Assembly (NCBI RefSeq): GCF_000250675.2
Contig: NC_018681.1
Location: forward strand, 310,001-374,000
Length of the DNA: 64,000 nucleotides
Reading direction: 5' to 3'
Source: Nocardia brasiliensis ATCC 700358
GTDB taxonomy: Bacteria > Actinomycetota > Actinomycetes > Mycobacteriales > Mycobacteriaceae
Notes under the pieces: model-generated
Databases searched by the model: none
Told to the model about the DNA's origin: nothing
Seen by the model: only the letters and a program-made list of their open reading frames with translations
In this document: one piece after another, positions 8,773 through 17,744 of the stretch
Layout of the letters: every line of letters begins with the position of its first letter
Numbering within the stretch: the stretch's first letter is position 1
Made by a program: the position numbers and the translations under genes

Positions 8773-9063
8773 CAACCACCGCCGTCACGACGTTAAGTTA
8801 ACCGGAGTTCGCACGCCACGCTAATATGAACGGGTGGCCGTGAGCTCCGGTACGACGAGGTTCTATGGTAAGCCCAGGCGTATGGGCGATCGGAACCTGC
8901 GTCCGCCGTCGCATGCCGCGTTTTGTACAGCGTCAGGACGGTCGGTCGCAGGACCGGTCGGCGAGGTTACCCGCGCCTATGCCGCATCGCGCGGGGTAGG
9001 CGCACAGAGCGCTCGGGCGGACCACGTCCGGCCGCCGCACCTTTAAGGAAGGAACACTCCGAT
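8773..9063. other. dnaX-fadA intergenic region with possible promoter
   Basis: TTGACA (8769-8774) overlaps the dnaX stop, and a small palindromic GTTAA-G-TTAAC lies at 8792-8802, where a -10 element would fall. TAATAT at 8822-8827 is another candidate -10. These probably drive fadAB. The 70-codon open frame starting at GTG 8834 has no coding character and I do not call it. Confidence 0.4.
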
Positions 9064-10278
9064 ATGACCACAGAGGCCTACATTTACGAGGCCATCCGCA
9101 CTCCGCGCGGCCGCGGCAAGAAGAACGGCTCGCTGCATTCGGTCAAGCCGATCGACTTGACTGTTGGTCTCATCCAGGAGCTGCGCGGCCGTTTCCCCAA
9201 CCTCGACGAGGATCGGATCTCCGATCTCATCCTCGGTGTCGTCAGCCCGGTCGGTGACCAGGGCATGGACATCGCCCGCACCGCCGTGACCGTGGCCGGC
9301 CTGCCGGACACCGTCGGCGGCTTCCAGCTGAACCGCTTCTGCGCCTCCGGCCTCGAGGCCGTCAACCTGGCCGCGCAGAAGGTGCGCTCGGGCTTCGACG
9401 ATCTGGTGATCGCCGGTGGCGTCGAGTCCATGTCCCGGGTCGCGATGGGCTCCGACGGCGGCGCCTGGGCGCTGGACCCGGCCACCAACTACGACACGTA
9501 CTTTGTGCCGCAGGGTGTTTCGGCCGACCTGATCGCCACCATCGAGGGCTTCAGCCGCGAGGACGTGGACGCCTACGCGGTGCGCTCGCAGGAACTGGCC
9601 GCCAAGGCCACCACCGGCGGCTACTTCGCCAAGTCGATCGTCCCGGTCAAGGACCAGAACGGCATCGTCGTGCTGGACAAGGACGAGCACATGCGTCCGG
9701 GCACCACGTCCGAGGATCTGGCCAAGCTGAACCCGTCCTTCGCCGTGATCGGTGAGATGGGCGGCTTCGACGCCGTCGCGCTGCAGAAGTTCTACTTCGT
9801 CGAGAAGATCAACCACGTGCACCACGGCGGCAACAGCTCGGGCATCGTCGACGGCGCCGCGCTGGTGCTGGTCGGCACCGAGGATGCGGGCAAGGCCTCC
9901 GGCCTGACCCCGCGGGCCCGCGTCGTCGCGACCGCGACCAGCGGCGCCGACTCGACCATCATGCTCACCGGCCCCACCCCGGCCGCCAAGAAGGCGCTGG
10001 CCAAGGCGGGTCTGACCATCGAAGACATGGACCTGGTCGAGATCAACGAGGCGTTCGCCTCCGTGGTGCTGAAGTTCCAGAAGGACCTGAACGTCCCGGA
10101 CGAGAAGCTGAACGTCAACGGTGGCGCGATCGCCATGGGCCACCCGCTGGGTGCCACCGGCGCGATGATCACCGGCACCATGGTCGACGAGCTGGAGCGC
10201 CGCAACGGTCGCTACGCCCTGATCACCCTGTGCATCGGCGGCGGCATGGGCGTGGCGACCATCATCGAGCGCGTCTAA
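9064..10278 (+). CDS. fadA: Acetyl-CoA C-acyltransferase (3-ketoacyl-CoA thiolase)
   Basis: A 404-residue thiolase that cleaves 3-ketoacyl-CoA to acetyl-CoA and a shortened acyl-CoA, the last step of beta-oxidation. The nucleophilic cysteine is in NRFCASGLEAVN (about residue 92), the catalytic histidine in AMGHPLGATG and the second cysteine in LCIGGGMG. The start is the ATG at 9064 behind GGAAGGA; the frame extends upstream, but without protein-like sequence. fadB follows 40 bp later, giving the order fadA-fadB seen in mycobacteria (Rv0859-Rv0860). Together they form the trifunctional-type complex. Confidence 0.95.
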   Translation: MTTEAYIYEAIRTPRGRGKKNGSLHSVKPIDLTVGLIQELRGRFPNLDEDRISDLILGVVSPVGDQGMDIARTAVTVAGLPDTVGGFQLNRFCASGLEAVNLAAQKVRSGFDDLVIAGGVESMSRVAMGSDGGAWALDPATNYDTYFVPQGVSADLIATIEGFSREDVDAYAVRSQELAAKATTGGYFAKSIVPVKDQNGIVVLDKDEHMRPGTTSEDLAKLNPSFAVIGEMGGFDAVALQKFYFVEKINHVHHGGNSSGIVDGAALVLVGTEDAGKASGLTPRARVVATATSGADSTIMLTGPTPAAKKALAKAGLTIEDMDLVEINEAFASVVLKFQKDLNVPDEKLNVNGGAIAMGHPLGATGAMITGTMVDELERRNGRYALITLCIGGGMGVATIIERV

Positions 10279-10318
10279 TCCCAACCGGCAGCTGAGAAAT
10301 TCAAGGAGACACAGAGCT

Positions 10319-12475
10319 GTGACCAGCACCGAAACCAACATGATCGGTTGGGAGCAGGATTCGGACGGCATCGTCGTACTGACGATGGACGACCCGAACC
10401 AGGGCGCCAACACGATGAACGAGCTGTACAAGTCGTCGATGACCGCGACCGTCGAGAAGCTCGAAGCCGAGAAGGACAGCATCACCGGCGTGGTGATCAC
10501 CTCGGCTAAGAAGACCTTCTTCGCGGGCGGCGACCTCAAGAACATGATGAAGGTCGGCCCGGAAGACGGCCAGGGCGTCATGGACGAGCTCGGCACCATC
10601 AAGGGCGCGCTGCGGCGCCTGGAGACCCTGGGCAAGCCGGTCGTCGCCGCCATCAACGGCGCGGCGCTCGGCGGCGGCCTGGAGATCGCGCTGGCCTGTC
10701 ACTACCGGATCGCGGCCGACGTGCCGGGTTCACAGATCGGCCTGCCCGAGGTCACCCTGGGCCTGCTGCCCGCCGGTGGCGGCGTGATCCGCACCGTGCG
10801 CATGCTCGGTCTGCAGAACGCCCTGATGCAGGTGCTGCTGCAGGGCCAGCGCAACAAGCCGGCCAAGGCCAAGGAGATCGGCCTGGTCAACGAGCTCGTC
10901 GGCACCGTCGAAGAGCTGGTTCCGGCCGCCAAGGCGTGGATCAAGGCGAACCCGGACAAGGGCGTACAGCCCTGGGACGTCAAGGGTTTCAAGATCCCCG
11001 GCGGCACCCCGTCCAGCCCGGCCTTCGCGGCCAACCTGCCCGCCTTCCCGGCGAACCTGCGCAAGCAGATCAAGGGCGCGAACATGCCCGCCCCGCGGGC
11101 GATCATGTCCGCCGCGGTCGAGGGTTCGCAGGTCGACATCGACAACGCGTCGCTCATCGAGTCGCGCTACTTCGTGCACCTGCTCACCGGCCCGGTCGCG
11201 AAGAACATGATCCAGGCGTTCTTCTTCGACCTGCAGTCCATCAACAACGGTGGCTCGCGGCCGAAGGATGTGCCGAAGAAGGACATCAAGAAGATCGGTG
11301 TGCTCGGCGCGGGCATGATGGGCGCGGGCATCGCCTACGTCTCCGCCAAGGCGGGCTACCAGGTCGTGCTCAAGGACGTCAGCATCGAGGCGGCCGAGCG
11401 CGGCAAGAACTACTCCGAGAAGATCGAGGCCAAGGCCCTCTCCCGCGGTAAGACCACGGAGGAGAAGTCCAAGGCGCTGCTCGACCGGATCACCCCGTCC
11501 GCCGACGCCAAGGACTTCGACGGCGTGGACTTCGTGATCGAGGCCGTCTTCGAGAACACCGAGCTCAAGCACAAGGTGTTCCAGGAGATCGAGGACATCG
11601 TCACCCCCGACGCGCTGCTCGGCTCGAACACCTCGACCCTGCCGATCACCGGCCTGGCCAAGGGCGTCAAGCGCGAAGAGGACTTCATCGGTATCCACTT
11701 CTTCTCGCCGGTCGACAAGATGCCGCTGGTGGAGATCATCAAGGGTGAGAAGACCTCGCCCGAGGCGCTGGCCCGGGTGTTCGACTACACCCTCGCGATC
11801 AAGAAGACCCCGATCGTGGTGAACGACAGCCGCGGCTTCTTCACCTCGCGCGTGATCGGCACCTTCGTCAACGAGGCGATCGCCATGCTCACCGAGGGCA
11901 TCGAGCCCGCGACCATCGAGCAGGCCGGTCTGCAGGCGGGCTACCCGGCCGCGCCGCTGCAGCTGTCGGATGAGCTGAACATGAAGCTCATGCAGAAGAT
12001 CGCCAAGGAGACCATCGAGGCCGCCGAGCACGGCGACACCACGATGGGCAAGAAGCGGCATCCGGCGCAGGACGTCATCGACTACATGGTCGGCGAAAGT
12101 CGTCCGGGTCGCCTGGAGAAGGCGGGCTTCTACGAGTACGACGAGAACGGCAAGCGCACCGGTCTGTGGCCGGGCCTGCGTGAGCACTTCAAGACCACGG
12201 CGGACTTCACCGTTCCGCTGCAGGATCTGATCGACCGCATGCTGTTCGCGGAGGCGATCGAGACCCAGAAGTGCTTCGACGAGGGCGTGCTGGAGACCAC
12301 CGCCGACGCGAACATCGGCTCGATCTTCGGCATCGGCTTCCCGGCCTGGACCGGTGGCGTGCACCAGTTCATCGTCGGCTACCCGGGTGGCCAGGCGGCG
12401 TTCGTCGAGCGCGCCGACTACCTCGCCAAGACCTACGGCGAGCGTTTCGAGGTTCCGGCCTCGCTGCGCAAGTAG
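10319..12475 (+). CDS. fadB: 3-hydroxyacyl-CoA dehydrogenase / enoyl-CoA hydratase
   Basis: The alpha subunit of the fatty-acid oxidation complex, 718 residues. The N-terminal crotonase domain (to about 300) hydrates enoyl-CoA; the oxyanion-hole segment AALGGGLEIALACHYR is visible. The NAD-binding 3-hydroxyacyl-CoA dehydrogenase domain starts near residue 320 with GVLGAGMMGAGIAYVSAKAG and includes GSNTSTLPIT and FIGIHFFSPVDKM. The GTG start at 10319 follows AAGGAG by ten bases. It is co-transcribed with fadA and closed by the hairpin at 12486-12520. FadB supplies substrate to FadA. The function call is secure. Confidence 0.96.
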   Translation: MTSTETNMIGWEQDSDGIVVLTMDDPNQGANTMNELYKSSMTATVEKLEAEKDSITGVVITSAKKTFFAGGDLKNMMKVGPEDGQGVMDELGTIKGALRRLETLGKPVVAAINGAALGGGLEIALACHYRIAADVPGSQIGLPEVTLGLLPAGGGVIRTVRMLGLQNALMQVLLQGQRNKPAKAKEIGLVNELVGTVEELVPAAKAWIKANPDKGVQPWDVKGFKIPGGTPSSPAFAANLPAFPANLRKQIKGANMPAPRAIMSAAVEGSQVDIDNASLIESRYFVHLLTGPVAKNMIQAFFFDLQSINNGGSRPKDVPKKDIKKIGVLGAGMMGAGIAYVSAKAGYQVVLKDVSIEAAERGKNYSEKIEAKALSRGKTTEEKSKALLDRITPSADAKDFDGVDFVIEAVFENTELKHKVFQEIEDIVTPDALLGSNTSTLPITGLAKGVKREEDFIGIHFFSPVDKMPLVEIIKGEKTSPEALARVFDYTLAIKKTPIVVNDSRGFFTSRVIGTFVNEAIAMLTEGIEPATIEQAGLQAGYPAAPLQLSDELNMKLMQKIAKETIEAAEHGDTTMGKKRHPAQDVIDYMVGESRPGRLEKAGFYEYDENGKRTGLWPGLREHFKTTADFTVPLQDLIDRMLFAEAIETQKCFDEGVLETTADANIGSIFGIGFPAWTGGVHQFIVGYPGGQAAFVERADYLAKTYGERFEVPASLRK

Positions 12476-12485
12476 CTCCAATGGC

Positions 12486-12520
12486 AAAGCCCGCCACCGC
12501 AACTCGCGGTGGCGGGCTTT
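12486..12520 (+). terminator. Strong terminator after fadAB
   Basis: AAAGCCCGCCACCGC (12486-12500), loop AACTC, and GCGGTGGCGGGCTTT (12506-12520) form a perfect 15-bp stem ending in TTT, 11 bp after the fadB stop. Confidence 0.9.
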
Positions 12521-12651
12521 CGCCGTCTTCGGGGCTTGACGGGCCAGGGCGCCCTGCGCACCGCAAACCGGCGACGGAAAGACCACCGGGATAACGGAAT
12601 TCGCCGGTTTGCGCGGTGTTCACCCGCCGGTACCGTGCGGTGATTAGCGTG

Positions 12652-13779
12652 ATGCGGATGGGACGACGGGTAGTGCGCGGGCAGACATTGGTGATCGCGG
12701 CGCTGGCGGTGGCGCTCGGTGCGGTGCCTGCCGCGCGGGCGGTGCCCGAGGCGGCGGCCGGGCCCGGCGCGGGGGCCGTGCGGCTGCTCGGCGCGCAGGT
12801 GGTGCCGAACGATCTGGTTTACCAGGGCACCGCGGTCGGTGGCCTGTCCGGGATCGACTTCGACTCGCGCACCGGCGATTACGTGCTGATCAGCGACGAC
12901 CGCTCGGAGCGTAATCCGGCGCGCTTCTACACTGCCCGCTTCGCCGTCGGCCCCGACGGTCTCGGACCGGTGAGCTTCACCGGCACCCGCCCGCTGCCGA
13001 CCGCGAACGGCGCGCCCTACGGTCCCAAGTCGGTGGATCCGGAGGAGATCCGGGTCGATCCGTGGACCGGCAACTACTTCTGGACGCAGGAGGGGGAGCG
13101 CACCGCCACCGTGCTCGCCGACCCCTCGGTGCGGGTGTCCCGGCCCGACGGCAGCTTCGCGGGCGAGCTGCCGATCCCGGACAACGAACGGATGCAACCG
13201 AATTCGGGTCCGCGCCAGAACAGCGTGCTGGAGGGCGCGACCTTCGCCGCCGGTGGCGCGCTGTTCGTGACGTCGGTGGAGGCCCCGCTGCTGCAGGACG
13301 GTCCGGAGCCGACGACGACCGCGGGCGCGCCCGCCCGGCTGACCGTGCAGGCCAGGACCGGTGCGCTGCTCGCCCAGTACGTGTACCCGCTCGAGCCGGT
13401 GTTCGCCGAGTCCAGGCCGACGCCCGGCCAGGGCGGTAACGGCATCGCGTCGATCCTCGCGGCCGACCCCTACGATCCGTCGAAGATCCTGGTGCTCGAA
13501 CGGGCCTTCGTGGTCGGGGTCGGCAACAAGATCCGGATCTACGAGGCCGATCTCGGCGGCGCGAGCAATGTGCTCGACGCCCCGATCGGCAATGCCCGCC
13601 CGGTGACCAAGCGGCTGCTGGTCGACCTGGCCGACGTCGGGTTGCCCGCGATCGACAACGTCGAGGGCGTGACCTGGGGCCCGCGCCTGCCCTCCGGCGA
13701 GCGCACCCTGGTCCTGGTGAGCGACAACAACTTCGCCCCGAACCAGATCACCCAGCTGATCGCCCTCGCCGTCCGCTAA
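12652..13779 (+). CDS. Secreted esterase-like/phytase-like domain protein
   Basis: About 375 residues. The N-terminus is a Sec signal peptide (GRRVVRG, a hydrophobic LVIAALAVALGAV core, then PAARA cleavage). The mature part has the beta-propeller look of the phytase-like family (PF13449): GLSGIDFDSRTGDYVLISDD near the N-terminus, DPEEIRVDPWTGNYFWTQEG in the middle, and DNVEGVTWGPRLP with LVLVSDNNF at the end. Family members are extracellular; most have no proven substrate, so phosphatase activity is not implied. The start is uncertain: ATG 12652, ATG 12658 and GTG 12616 are all possible and none has a good ribosome-binding site. Confidence 0.8.
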   Translation: MRMGRRVVRGQTLVIAALAVALGAVPAARAVPEAAAGPGAGAVRLLGAQVVPNDLVYQGTAVGGLSGIDFDSRTGDYVLISDDRSERNPARFYTARFAVGPDGLGPVSFTGTRPLPTANGAPYGPKSVDPEEIRVDPWTGNYFWTQEGERTATVLADPSVRVSRPDGSFAGELPIPDNERMQPNSGPRQNSVLEGATFAAGGALFVTSVEAPLLQDGPEPTTTAGAPARLTVQARTGALLAQYVYPLEPVFAESRPTPGQGGNGIASILAADPYDPSKILVLERAFVVGVGNKIRIYEADLGGASNVLDAPIGNARPVTKRLLVDLADVGLPAIDNVEGVTWGPRLPSGERTLVLVSDNNFAPNQITQLIALAVR

Positions 13780-14143
13780 GGCTGCGCCGGTAGCTCCCCG
13801 AGTGCTCCGGCAACTGTCCGGCGCGCACCCGGCCGACGCCGCCTGTCGTTGGCGGATCGCCGCGTTTCTCCCACGCCAGGCGTCAGAATGTAATGGAGCG
13901 GATCTCGTTTCTGTGCGCATCGGCGGCGAGCCCCCGCCGCGTGGCACTGACCTGGGCAGAATTATCCGGAGGGTGGTGGTGGAAATCATGCGGATTCGAA
14001 ACTTCTGCCGACCGATGCCGGGCCGCGCTACGTTGGAGTATGCGCAGACATATCGGACATCGCGGGGTTGCTCGTGCGGTCCGGGGTCGGCGCGCCAGTT
14101 GGTCGCCGGTGACGTCGATTCGATGTGAGTTCGAGGTGGTCAC
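13780..14143. other. 364-bp intergenic region, nothing distinctive
   Basis: The gap between the phytase-like gene and the kinase gene. Open frames here have no protein-like composition. Apart from GAGGTGG just before the kinase ATG, I see no clear promoter, repeat or RNA. Confidence 0.5.
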
Positions 14144-17100
14144 ATGAATCCGCGGACGCGGTCGGAAGAGGTCGGTCCCGACTCGACCCCTGCCGACTCG
14201 GACACCCAGCGCCACCCGCTGCTCGGCATCGCCGACGAGCTGGAGGCGATGGGGCTCTCCGATGCGAAGGAGATCGGCCGGGGTGGATTCGGCGTGGTGT
14301 ACCGCTGTGTGCAGCGGACGCTCGAACGCGTCGTCGCGGTGAAGGTGCTCTCCTCGGAGATCGAGGTGGAAAGCCGCGAACGCTTCCTGCGCGAGGAACA
14401 GGCCATGGGCCGGTTGTCCGGGCATCCGAACATCGTCGATATTTTGCAGGTCGACGTCACGCCCAGCGGTTTGCCGTTCATCGTGATGCCGTATTGCACC
14501 CGTGGCTCGCTGGAGCAGGTCATCCGCGATCAGGGTCCGCTCACCTGGGCCGATTCGCTGCGGGCCGGGGTGAAGCTCGCGGGCGCGATCGAGAGCTCGC
14601 ACCGGGCCCAGATCCTGCACCGTGACGTGAAACCGGCGAACGTGCTGCTCAGCGGTTACGGCGAACCGCAGCTGACCGATTTCGGGATCGCCCGCATCCC
14701 CGGCGGTTTCCAGACCTCCAGCTCCATGATCACCGGCTCGCCCGCGTTCACCGCGCCGGAGGTGCTCAAGGGCGACGATCCGACCATCCGCTCCGACGTC
14801 TACGGCCTGGGCGCCACGCTGTTCGCGCTGCTGACCGGTCATGCGGCGTTCGAGCGGCAGGCGGGGGAGAAGGTGGTCGCGCAGTTCCTGCGGATCACCA
14901 CCCAGCCGGTGCCCGATCTGCGCGAGCACGATATCCCCGCCGACGTGGCCGAGGTGATCCAGCACGCGATGGCGACCGATCCCGCCGATCGCCCCACGAC
15001 GGCCTACGACTTCGGTCAGCTGCTGCGCTCGGTGCAGCGCGATCACGACCACATGCCCGACGAGATGGCGCTGCTGGAAACGGTCGCCGCGCCCGAGCCG
15101 ATCGATCGCCCGGCGGAGACCTCGTCGTCGCGGCCCGCGGTGACCGCCCGGCGCAGTTGGCCGTTGACGTTGCGGCCCGCGGTTTCTCAGCACACCGGAG
15201 GTGGACGGCAGACGGGTACGGGGGCAACCCTGCCGCCCACCGCCGCGACGAAGTTCCGGCCGCCCACCCCGGCGCGGGAACCGGTGCCCCGCCCGCGCCT
15301 GCTGGACGTGCTGCGGGCCGGCGGCCGGCGCAGGCTGGCCGTGATCCACGCGCCCGCCGGGTTCGGCAAGAGCACGGTGGCCGCGCAATGGCGTACCGAC
15401 CTGACCGAGCGCGGCATCCCGGTCGCCTGGCTCGGGGTCGACCACGGCGACGACAACGAGATCTGGTTTCTCGCCCACCTGATCCAGGCGATCCGCCGGG
15501 TCCGCCCGGATATCGGCAACGGCTTGGACCAGGTGCTGGAGGAAAGACCCGCCGACGCAGCCGCTTTCGTGATTTCCACGCTGATCGACGAGATCCACGC
15601 GAGCGGCAGCACCCTGGTCGTGGTGGTCGACGACTGGCACCGGGTCACCGACGCGGGCGCGCACCGGGCGATGGACGCGTTGCTGGACAACGGCTGTCAC
15701 CATCTGCGCTTCGTGGTGACCAGCCGGGAGCAGTCCGGCCTGCCTACCAGCCGGATGCGGGTGCACGACGAATTGGTCGAAATCGGTTCCGCCGCACTGC
15801 GCCTGACCGCGGCGGAGACCCGGGAGATCCTGGTGCAGCGGCACGGGTTCGCGCTCACCGACAGTCAGGTGTCGGAGATCCATCGGACCACCGACGGCTG
15901 GCCCGCCGCCATCCAGCTGGTCAGCTTGTCCCTGCGGGGCAAGACCGATCCGGCGCAGCTGCTCGCGCAACTGTCCGGGGGCAATCACGGCATTCGCGAG
16001 TATCTCGCCGAAAACGTCTTGGACACACTGGAACCCAGGATGCTCGACTTCCTGATGTCGATCGCGGTGACCGAGCGGGTGTGCGGTTCGCTGGCCTCGG
16101 CGCTGTCGGAGGACGAGGACGCCGAACAGCTGCTCATCCAGGCCGAGCAGCGGGAACTGTTCCTGCGCCGGATCGAGCACGATCCGGAATGGTTCCGGAT
16201 GCAGCCGCTGTTCGCCGAGCACCTGCGGGCCCGTTTGGAGCGCGCGCAGCCAGGGAAGTCGAAAACCTTGCACCGCAAGGCCTCCCGCTGGTACGCCGAA
16301 CACCAGCTGTTGCGCAAATCGGTGGACCACGCGCTGGCGGCCACCGATCTCAAGATGGCGCTGGACCTGCTCGAGGTCGGCGGCATGGACCTCATCGACC
16401 GGTCCCGGCTGGCCACACTGCTCGGCACGGTCTCGAAACTGCCGATGCAGCAGGTGGCTTCGCGGTCCAAGCTGTTGATGGCGGTGGCGCGGGCGAATGT
16501 GAACCTGCAGCAGTCCGGTGCGGCGCGTACGGCGCTGGGCCGGTTGTCGAATCTGCTCGCGCGTGGCGCGGCCACCGACGAGGACGTCAAACAGCAGCGT
16601 TGCCAGGCCGCCGTGCTCGGCGCCGCCGATCAGATCGCCAGGGACCGGACCGAAGGCGTGCTCGATCGGGTCGCGGACTGCCTGCAGAGTCCGCAGGACC
16701 TGCCGGCCTGGACCGTGTCGACCGCGGCGAATCTGACCTCGTTCGTGCGGTTGTGCGAGTTCGACTTCGACGGCGCACGGTCCATCCAGGACTGGGCGGC
16801 GGAATATCATGCGCGGTCCAAGGATCCGCTCGGTGCGGTGTTCGGGTTGTGCGGGCGCGGCGCGGCCGCCTACGAACAGCTCGACATCCCCACGGCGACA
16901 CAGTGTTTCCAGGAGGCGTGGGAGGTCGCGAAGGCACGCTCGGGTCCGCGCTCGCACGCGGTGCGGGTCGCGGCGGCGCTGCTCGGTGAATTGAACTACC
17001 GCCGCGGCGATCTGGACGTCGCCGACCAGTTACTGGACGAAAGCCACCAATTGGTCGCCCGGGTCGGCCCGGTGGACTTCCTCATCGCGACCTTCGTGGT

Positions 17101-17701
17101 CGGCGCGCGGGTGAAAGCGGTGCTGGGCGACCTGTTCACGGCCGCGGCGCGGCTCGATGAGGGCGCGCGGATCGCCGCCGACAACCGGCTGACCCGGCTC
17201 GGCGCGCACATCCGCGCCGAACGGGTGCGCCTCGGACTCGCGCTGGAGCGCGACGGCCAGTCCGCGGAAGCACCGGCGGGAGCGCTGCATCCGCGCCACC
17301 GGATGATCGGAGCCGCCGTGCTCGCCGCCGAGGCCGAGGAGATCGCGGCCATCCGCACGCTGCTGGCCGAGGGCAGCCTCGGCTCGGACGACCGCGCGGT
17401 GCGGCGGTCGCGCGCCCTGTATGCCCGAATGGTCGACAAGCACCGCCCGCGTGCGGAATTGGACGCGGCGCTGTTGCTCGCCGAATGTCTCGCCGCCTCC
17501 GGCTGGGTCGGCGAGGCCACCGGCCTGCTCCTGCCCGCGGCCGCGACCTGCGCCGAACTCGGCTGGACCAGGCCACTGCTCGACGCGGGGCCCGGCGTCG
17601 TGTCCATCCTGCGCGTGCTGCGCGCCGAAATGCCCTCCGCCGCAGCACACACCGGCGACATAGAACTGCCCGCCCTGTTCCTGGACGAACTCCTGGACTA
17701 G
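14144..17701 (+). CDS. Ser/Thr protein kinase fused to MalT-like STAND NTPase (PknK type)
   Basis: A 1185-residue signalling protein. Residues about 40-300 are a complete Hanks kinase: glycine loop GRGGFG (45-50), VAVK lysine (K67), HRD (159-161), DFG (179-181), TAPE and an activation loop rich in Ser/Thr (QTSSSMITGSP). After a linker, an NTPase starts near 370 with Walker A APAGFGKST (about 402) and Walker B LVVVVDDWH, followed by a winged-helix-like region and a long helical TPR-type repeat region, as in MalT/AcoK. It resembles mycobacterial PknK (Rv3080c, 1110 residues). I see no LuxR-type HTH at the C-terminus, so it probably acts through partners. ATG 14144 follows GAGGTGG. Likely cytosolic; no TM segment. 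Confidence 0.9.
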   Translation: MNPRTRSEEVGPDSTPADSDTQRHPLLGIADELEAMGLSDAKEIGRGGFGVVYRCVQRTLERVVAVKVLSSEIEVESRERFLREEQAMGRLSGHPNIVDILQVDVTPSGLPFIVMPYCTRGSLEQVIRDQGPLTWADSLRAGVKLAGAIESSHRAQILHRDVKPANVLLSGYGEPQLTDFGIARIPGGFQTSSSMITGSPAFTAPEVLKGDDPTIRSDVYGLGATLFALLTGHAAFERQAGEKVVAQFLRITTQPVPDLREHDIPADVAEVIQHAMATDPADRPTTAYDFGQLLRSVQRDHDHMPDEMALLETVAAPEPIDRPAETSSSRPAVTARRSWPLTLRPAVSQHTGGGRQTGTGATLPPTAATKFRPPTPAREPVPRPRLLDVLRAGGRRRLAVIHAPAGFGKSTVAAQWRTDLTERGIPVAWLGVDHGDDNEIWFLAHLIQAIRRVRPDIGNGLDQVLEERPADAAAFVISTLIDEIHASGSTLVVVVDDWHRVTDAGAHRAMDALLDNGCHHLRFVVTSREQSGLPTSRMRVHDELVEIGSAALRLTAAETREILVQRHGFALTDSQVSEIHRTTDGWPAAIQLVSLSLRGKTDPAQLLAQLSGGNHGIREYLAENVLDTLEPRMLDFLMSIAVTERVCGSLASALSEDEDAEQLLIQAEQRELFLRRIEHDPEWFRMQPLFAEHLRARLERAQPGKSKTLHRKASRWYAEHQLLRKSVDHALAATDLKMALDLLEVGGMDLIDRSRLATLLGTVSKLPMQQVASRSKLLMAVARANVNLQQSGAARTALGRLSNLLARGAATDEDVKQQRCQAAVLGAADQIARDRTEGVLDRVADCLQSPQDLPAWTVSTAANLTSFVRLCEFDFDGARSIQDWAAEYHARSKDPLGAVFGLCGRGAAAYEQLDIPTATQCFQEAWEVAKARSGPRSHAVRVAAALLGELNYRRGDLDVADQLLDESHQLVARVGPVDFLIATFVVGARVKAVLGDLFTAAARLDEGARIAADNRLTRLGAHIRAERVRLGLALERDGQSAEAPAGALHPRHRMIGAAVLAAEAEEIAAIRTLLAEGSLGSDDRAVRRSRALYARMVDKHRPRAELDAALLLAECLAASGWVGEATGLLLPAAATCAELGWTRPLLDAGPGVVSILRVLRAEMPSAAAHTGDIELPALFLDELLD

Positions 17702-17744
17702 AGCGGGCAATTCACGGTCTACATTCAGACGGTATACATCGAGC

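Noticed and set aside
8834..9046. 70-codon open frame between dnaX and fadA
   Set aside because: Composition is arginine/serine-rich without family features, no ribosome-binding site, and it overlaps the likely fadAB promoter region.
14124..14146. TGTGA...TCACA near the kinase start as a CRP box
   Set aside because: The spacer is 11 bases, not six, so it does not fit the consensus.
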